This document shows, in pieces, positions 58,132-64,000 of a stretch of 64,000 bases of DNA. The stretch lies in NCBI GenBank assembly GCA_032716605.1, contig CM064509.1, forward strand, positions 43,025,632 through 43,089,631, written 5' to 3'. Under the pieces are notes generated by a model. That model was not told the origin of the DNA. It saw only the letters and a program-made list of their open reading frames with translations, and made no database searches. Source of the DNA: Paralithodes platypus. Lineage: Eukaryota; Arthropoda; Malacostraca; Decapoda; Lithodidae. The position numbers and the translations under genes were made by a program. Numbering within the stretch: the first letter of the stretch is position 1; each line of letters opens with the position of its first letter.

Positions 58132-60960
58132 TTATTCGCGAGGCTGGTCTAACATGATGGGTCTGTGTGAGTTTATTCTTGGTGTAATGTGAGGGTTAGG
58201 AGTATTGCTGGAAGCTAGATGAGATATAGAAGAAAAACGAACAGGCTGTTTAGAGAGCCGACCTGATCTAGTGCGAGTGGTTGTGAGAACAGGAGATGAA
58301 GAAGATGCGGAAGGTGAAGGTGTGGGGTTGAGAATGGGAGGTGGTGGTCTGGGGTTGGGGGTGCGAGGTGGGGGTGAAGGAGAGGGTTGAGATTGAATAG
58401 TAATAGGGATAAAGATGGAGGATTTATGAGGAATGGGAGGCACATTTGATGGGTAAGTTTGGCAAGGGAGAGCAAGGCGACGGGAAAGGGGGGAAAGGTT
58501 TAGGGGGTAGGAGATGGAGAGGGGGGAACAGGAGAAGTAGAAGTTTGATGACGGGACAAGGAAGGGCGTGGTAGACGAGAATGGGTGAGGTTAGATGGTG
58601 AAGATGAGGGTGGGGAAGGTAAAGAAAGGGTGGATGAAGAATGTGAAGTGAATGACGATGGAGGTTTACATGATTTCAAAGGTGGGTGGTGGCTTCTAGA
58701 GGAAGGGGATGGAGTGGTGGGGGATCGTCTGGCTGTAGCACGGCGGAAAAAGGTGGGAGGGATGCGAGAGCGGAGAGCGTAGCGAGGACGGATGAGTAGG
58801 GAATATTTTTAAATGAGGTGGTTGCACATGGATGAGGGGTGCTGGATGAGGGGGAAATATGTTGGTTTGTGAGTTGTGGCTATTGAGGGGGTCAGTGTGA
58901 GAGTGTAGGAGGGCGATATAAATTAGGAGAATAAGGGGGGGTAAAGGTGAAGGTGAGGGGGTAGGGGTAGGAGGTGTAGGTGAGGGAGGTGAATGATGTG
59001 GTAACTCATGGGTCGGTGGATGGCGAGGTATGTTAGATGGTGGTGATGTGTCTGACGTTGAGGTTGGGCAGGAGTTGTAATTTTCTTTATCCATGGTCAG
59101 AGGACGATAAATCCTAACGAAGCGATTTTGGTATACCCGAGATACGTCTCCGTGATACTTTATGATGATCTGATACGGATTTGGTACTTTCACGATTTTG
59201 TAGGGCCCAACATATCAAGGACCCAGCTTGTTGATCACGGGTAGTTTTGCAACCATGACGAGGTCGTCGGTGGCGTATGGGTTTTGAGGTGGTAAGACGT
59301 CCTCGGTGGTATCTTTGTATACTTGGGCAGTGTGGAGGACGTTTTTGAGGTGATGCAGGGGGTCGATGGTGATGGTTGGTGTAGACGGCTTAGCTAACTC
59401 CCGGCAAGGGAGGAGTAAAGGAGCAACGCTGAAAATCCTTTCGGGGGGCATGATGCCATCTTCCCGAGGGCAGGAGTTCATTCCCCATTGAATCATTTTC
59501 ACTTGGGATCGCCAGTCTTAGGTTTGGAGTGCGATGAGCCTCATTCTTTGTTGATTGTTTATAGTCTTGTGGCTTCTCTCATAAATGGAATTTCCTTGGG
59601 GCCAGTAAGGGGAAGAATGTGACACCTTGATGCCACATAGTTGCGAAAACTTTTCTCACACTTGACTAGAAAATTCTGGGGCGTTGTTGGAGAGAATTAC
59701 TTCAGGTAGACCGAAAATGGCTAACACTTCTGTGGCTAGGACTTCTGCGATGGAGAGGCCGCTGTGATCTTTGACGGGGCAGGCTACGAGGAACCTGGAG
59801 TACACATCGACGAATGTGACAACGCATCTCTTGCCGTTTTTCACAGGGAATGGACCTATCACATCGAGGGATAGAGTTTGCCAAGGTTTAGCGGCTGCTA
59901 GTTTACCTGCAGGTCCTGGGATTCTGGTCCTGTCCTTGCTTAGTCCACAAGGTCTACAAGCTTCAGCAACTTTCTTGGTTAGTGCTGGGGCTGGTGGTCC
60001 GGTAAATTTGTTGGAATACTCATAGCATTCTGGCTTGTCCTAGGTGGATACCATTACCTTCGTGAATTATAAGTAAGATGTCTTGTGCTGTTTGTGGGAC
60101 AACGACAATGTGTCCAAACTCAGTGTATAGTTGGTCACCGACACGATGAAGGTTGTAAAAAACATCTTTGGGGATCCATTTAGGTTTTTTCTTGTTGAGC
60201 CAGGAGTGCAGCAGGGAGAGTTGGCCTTTTTCGGTTGATGACAGTGGCTGTTTAGTCGGGGTCATGTTTCGAGGGGGTACTAAGGTATTGACTTGAATTT
60301 GGTAAAATGAAGGGGGAGGGGTAACTATATTACTTATTTGAGGAAATACGGAAATGGAATTCATAGGGTGGACTGTGGTATTATTCTTGTTGTGAAGAAA
60401 AGGAGGTGAATATATAGGGGTAACTATGTTAAGTTGATATTGAGGAGTGATTACGTTATTTCTGGTGGGAGGGTGATTTGTATATGCACTTGTGAAATGT
60501 AGGTGTGGTGAGGACACTGTAGTAGTTACTACGTTGATGGAGGCTTGTGACGAAGGTGTTGAAGGTGATGTGTGGGGAAACTCAGTGGAGGTAAGTGGTT
60601 GACATTGCGGTGGCTGTTTAGGTACTGCAGGGGATCTGATAGTGATGGAGGCTGGTGATGAAGGCGGTGAAGGTGTTTTGCAGGGAATCTTTGTTGAGGT
60701 AGATGGTCGAGGATGTGGTGATTTCTGGGTTGACTTAGGTTAGATGCAGATATTTGCTTGGTGGAGGTGACTTCGGTGTTTGATTAATAATTTATTTCTG
60801 AGGATGACTTTAGGGGAGACTTCTGGAATTTGCATCTTTAAGGCTTTATGTCTTTTGAAAGTCAGCAAACTTCGACCACAGTCCAGTTGTGCATGCAGTC
60901 CTTGGAGGATATCTAAGCCCATGTAGCCATCATACTGGGTGCAATCAGAGTAAAACACTA
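58132..60960 (-). pseudogene. Ty3/gypsy-like pol relic lacking reverse transcriptase
   Basis: Read on the minus strand: the end of a retropepsin (GYMGLDILQGL and LDCGRSLLTF; 60958-60740), a Pro/Ser/Thr-rich stretch, an H2C2 finger (HEGNGIHLGQ near 60050; EACRPCGLSKD near 59960), the integrase core (LSLDVIGPFP near 59870; VILSNNAPEF near 59690; YWPQGNSIYERS near 59590), and a C-terminal tail (VKYHGDVSRVYQNRFVRI-like at about 59150; TRTRSGRLSKQPVRFS near 58270). The second catalytic Asp is Asn (SNNAPEF for the usual SDNG). Stops follow SSQV (59656) and KLGP (59215), and a frameshift lies in the H2C2 region. The polymerase and RNase H normally between protease and H2C2 are absent: that gap is only about 220 bases plus a Pro-rich frame. 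Confidence 0.75.
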
Positions 60961-60984
60961 CAAATGGATGACGGCAAGAGGCAT

Positions 60985-61275
60985 CTGGTTTATCAAGGAT
61001 TATAGCGTATATATATTACTAAGAAGTTACTCTCTTTTTCCCAGATATACGAAAGATCACTTATAACTGTGTTATGTTACTAACCCATCTGTCCCCTACT
61101 AACTTCCTAATCCCGCCACGGACAATAGTTCCAGGGCAGTAGTTCCCTTTCTAATGTTCCCTTACCCACTCTAAACCACTGCTTGGACACTTAATCCTCA
61201 GTGATTTGGAGGACAAGCAGAATAGAGGGGTCACTAGACATGTTATTGCGTGATTTCCTTTGTACTCATTTGGAC
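60985..61275 (+). mobile_element. CR1 copy-a subfamily 3' UTR fragment
   Basis: The inverse of 2611-2890 (cccagatatacgaaagatca, ctaacccatctgtcccctac, gaggggtcactagac) ending in ttcctttgtactcatttgga. Lacks any coding part and abuts the gypsy relic. Confidence 0.8.
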
Positions 61276-61851
61276 TACTGGGACTAAATTCATACCATTT
61301 TGGAGTAATATTACCATTACTTTAAAAACACGTGGAATATTTGGGCATGTATGCAGGAAATGGGTGAGCAAATAATAGTACTGGGACTAAATTAATCCCA
61401 TTTTGGAATAATATAACCATTACCGGTACTTTTAAAACTCGTGGACAAATGAATTTTTTGTGATATATTTCGACTGGTAACAGACTTTTAGATAAGTGAA
61501 ATTGTTATGCCACGTTATCAAGAAAACTTGACATAATCTGATAGCGATTTCCACCTTAGGAATCAGCGATAATCATCAACTTAGGTACCTCCCCACTGGG
61601 TAGGGATCAACCTTGGCTCTATAAATCAACACTAATAATAAGCAATGGACACAACACACACAAGTTAAGGATATACAGGTTTTATTCCTTAATAGCTTGG
61701 GTACAATCTCAATATGTCTCTTGAAAAGTAAACATAACATTCATATATAAAGAATAATAATGTTACAAATGAACATATGAACAATAACACAAAGAGAGGA
61801 TAAGTCTCAAATCACAATAAATAAAGTCCTGAAATAAATATACAAAGCTCT

Positions 61852-62525
61852 TAAATATGGGTCTAATATATGTAAATAATAGTTACTGCGATGTTGTAAA
61901 TATGGGTCTAATATATGTAAATAATAGTTACTGCGATGTTGTAAATATGGGTCTAATATATGTAAATAATAGTTACTGCGATGTTGTAAATATGGGTCTA
62001 ATATATGTAAATAATAGTTACTGTGATGTTGTAAATATGGGTCTAATATATGTAAATAATAGTTACTGCGATGTTGTAAATAGGGGTCTAATATATGTAA
62101 ATAATAGTTACTGTGATGTTGTAAATATGGGTCTAATATATGTAAATAATAGTTACTGCGATGTTGTAAATATGGGTCTAATATATGTAAATAATAGTTA
62201 CTGCGATGTTGTAAATATGGGTCTAATATATGTAAATAATAGTTACTGTGATGTTGTAAATATGGGTCTAATATATGTAAATAATAGTTACTGTGATGTT
62301 GTAAATATGGGTCTAATATATGTAAATAATAGTTACTGCAATGTTGTAAATATGGGTCTAATATATGTAAATAATAGTTACTGCGATGTTGTAAATATGG
62401 GTCTAATATATGTAAATAATAGTTACTGTGATGTTGTAAATATGGGTCTAATATATGTAAATAATAGTTACTGCGATGTTGTAAATATGGGTCTAATATA
62501 TGTAAATAATAGTTACTGGGATGTT
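61852..62525. repeat. 45-bp tandem array, 15 copies
   Basis: Unit: gtctaatatatgtaaataat, agttactgcgatgttgtaaa, tatgg. Variants alternate C and T at one position. Open frames on both strands come from the multiple-of-three period. Confidence 0.95.
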
Positions 62526-63612
62526 GTAAGCGTAGCACTGATAAGTAAATAATAGTTACTGGGATGTTGTAAGCGTAGCGCTGATAAGTAAATAATAGTT
62601 ACTGCGATGTTGTAAGCGTAGCACTGATAAGTAAATAATAGTTACTGGGATGTTGTATGCATAGCACTGATAAGTAAATAATAGTTACTGGGATGTTGTA
62701 AGCGTAGCACTGATAAGTAAATAATAGTTACTGGGATGTTGTAAGCGTAGCACTGATAAGTAAATAATAGTTACTGGGATGTTGTATGCATAGCACTGAT
62801 AAGTAAATAATAGTTACTGGGATGTTGTAAACGTAGCACTGATAAGTAAATAATAGTTACTGGGATGTTGTAAGCGTAGCACTGATAAGTAAATAATAGT
62901 TACTGGGATGTTGTAAGCGTAGCACTGATAAGTAAATAATAGTTACTGGGATGTTGTTGTAAGCGTAGCACTGATAAGTAAATAATAGTTACTGCGATGT
63001 TGTAAGCGTAGCGCTGATAAGTAAATAATAGTTACTGGGATGTTGTAAGCGTAGCACTGATAAGTAAATAATAGTTACTGGGATGTTGTAAGCGTAGCAC
63101 TGATAAGTAAATAATAGTTACTGGGATGTTGTAAGCGTAGCACTGATAAGTAAATAATAGTTACTGCGATGTTGTAAGCGTAGCACTGATAAGTAAATAA
63201 TAGTTACTGCGATGTTGTAAGTGTAGCACTGATAAGTAAATAATAGTTACTGGGATGTTGTAAGCGTAGCACTGATAAGTAAATAATAGTTACTGGGATG
63301 TTGTAAGCGTAGCACTGATAAGTAAATAATAGTTACTGGGATGTTGTAAGCGTAGCGCTGGTAAGTAAATAATAGTTACTGCGATGTTGTAAGCGTAGCA
63401 CTGATAAGTAAATAATAGTTACTGGGATGTTGTAAGCGTAGCACTGATAAGTAAATAATAGTTACTGGGATGTTGTAAGTGTAGCACTGATAAGTAAATA
63501 ATAGTTACTGGGATGTTGTAAGCGTAGCACTGATAAGTAAATAATAGTTACTGAGATGTTGTATGCGTAGCGCTGATTAGTAAATAATAGTTACTGGGAT
63601 GTTGTAGTAAGC
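62526..63612. repeat. 43-bp tandem array, about 25 copies
   Basis: Unit: gtaagcgtagcactgataag then taaataatagttactgggat, gtt. It shares taaataatagttactg and gatgttgta with the neighbouring 45-bp array, so both grew from overlapping parts of one LTR2 segment. Confidence 0.95.
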
Positions 63613-64000
63613 GTAGCACTGATAAGTATGGACAATAGGGCAGTATTTGATTTCAAAATGAACAATAAGTTAAAGTAACTTGAATAAGTAATTATACTGT
63701 AATAACTCAAAGAGTAATAAATATGAAAGATAACTTCATAAACGTATGGTTAAAATATTAGTCATCAATACGTGACTGAGGGAGCAATTACTCTGCGACT
63801 GAACTTTCACTATTGGATCTGTACCCGGATGATAAGTAGCGTATAAACTCAGGTCTGAATAAGTGTTCAAGTTTTACGTGTAGATGTAGGTCTTTATAAC
63901 CGGATAAATGTATATATATTTCCACATCGAAGAATATAGGAGCCTGAATTCGAGGAAATATGTAAATATTTTTCGCACGATAGAAGTGTATATTGTTCTC

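Larger units (their letters stand above)
61503..64000 (-). mobile_element. LTR2-family long terminal repeat with internal satellite arrays
   Basis: Starts TGTTATGCCACGTTATCAAG and matches the inverse of 13340-14162 in order: AATAAA near 61685 (as ttttattcc), acattcatatataaagaat, caaatgaacatatgaac, the arrays, then cagtatttgatttc, gactgagggagcaattactc and gtgttcaagttttacgtg. It runs off the window. The length here (about 2.5 kb against 0.94 kb) is due to the arrays. Confidence 0.8.

Noticed and set aside
61807..62552. Long frames on both strands with 15-residue repeats
   Set aside because: Both come from the 45-bp tandem array inside LTR2.

Overview
The window looks like a transposon-dense intergenic stretch of an arthropod genome, most likely a decapod crustacean. 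The reasons are CR1-type retrotransposons with octamer 3' tails, Jockey-type endonuclease and gag relics, BEL/Pao and Ty3/gypsy pol relics, very long simple repeats, and a block of TTAGG, the arthropod telomere repeat. I found no convincing host gene, rRNA, functional tRNA or CRISPR array. Nearly every longer reading frame is either a decayed mobile-element protein or an artefact of a tandem repeat. Species cannot be decided from the sequence alone.

Layout. 0.6-9 kb: the end of a long terminal repeat (family LTR1), a TTAA-flanked miniature element, a tRNA-derived SINE, a full-length-ish CR1 on the minus strand (2.6-6.3 kb, split by a foldback element with a TTAGG core), a second CR1 on the plus strand (6.4-8.2 kb), a second SINE family and a 30-bp tandem array. 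9.2-20 kb: a Jockey-like endonuclease interrupted by a TTAA element, a retroelement 3' reading frame followed by a long terminal repeat of family LTR2, repeat fragments, then a BEL/Pao gag-pol deletion derivative (17.3-19.1 kb, minus) preceded by an SGNH-hydrolase-like reading frame (19.3-20.0 kb). 20-27 kb: very long LTR1-family non-coding DNA carrying a TTAA element, a roughly 105-bp tandem repeat and a 1.83-kb Harbinger-like element. 28-35.3 kb: a set of nested insertions (a CR1 holds a TTAA element and an LTR2 retroelement, which in turn holds a terminal-inverted-repeat transposon that holds further small elements). 35.3-37.5 kb: a Jockey-type ORF1 (gag) relic. 39.5-46.3 kb: a structurally complete piggyBac transposon with a decayed transposase and a nested SINE. 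47-53.8 kb: another long LTR1 copy split by a 2.66-kb Harbinger-like element. 54-61 kb: reading frames with a recurring CPPTP motif, another TTAA element, and a Ty3/gypsy relic with protease and integrase but no reverse transcriptase. 61.5-64 kb: an LTR2 copy in which short segments have expanded into 45-bp and 43-bp satellite-like arrays.

How the parts relate. The piggyBac element ends in TTAA plus a CCCTCCC-type terminus. Several of the TTAA-flanked elements share TTAA targets and C-rich ends; one (29796-30095) also shares CGCGTCAT subterminal motifs with it, so this transposase or a relative may have moved them. At least three insertions can be read back to an empty site: a TTAA element in frame inside a Jockey endonuclease, a TTAA element inside a CR1, and two Harbinger-like elements whose TTA/TAA duplications are resolved by other LTR1 copies in the window. 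The most unusual items are the SGNH-like frame leading a BEL/Pao element, the foldback element built around telomere-like repeats with a 9-bp target duplication, and the birth of tandem arrays inside LTR2 and LTR1.
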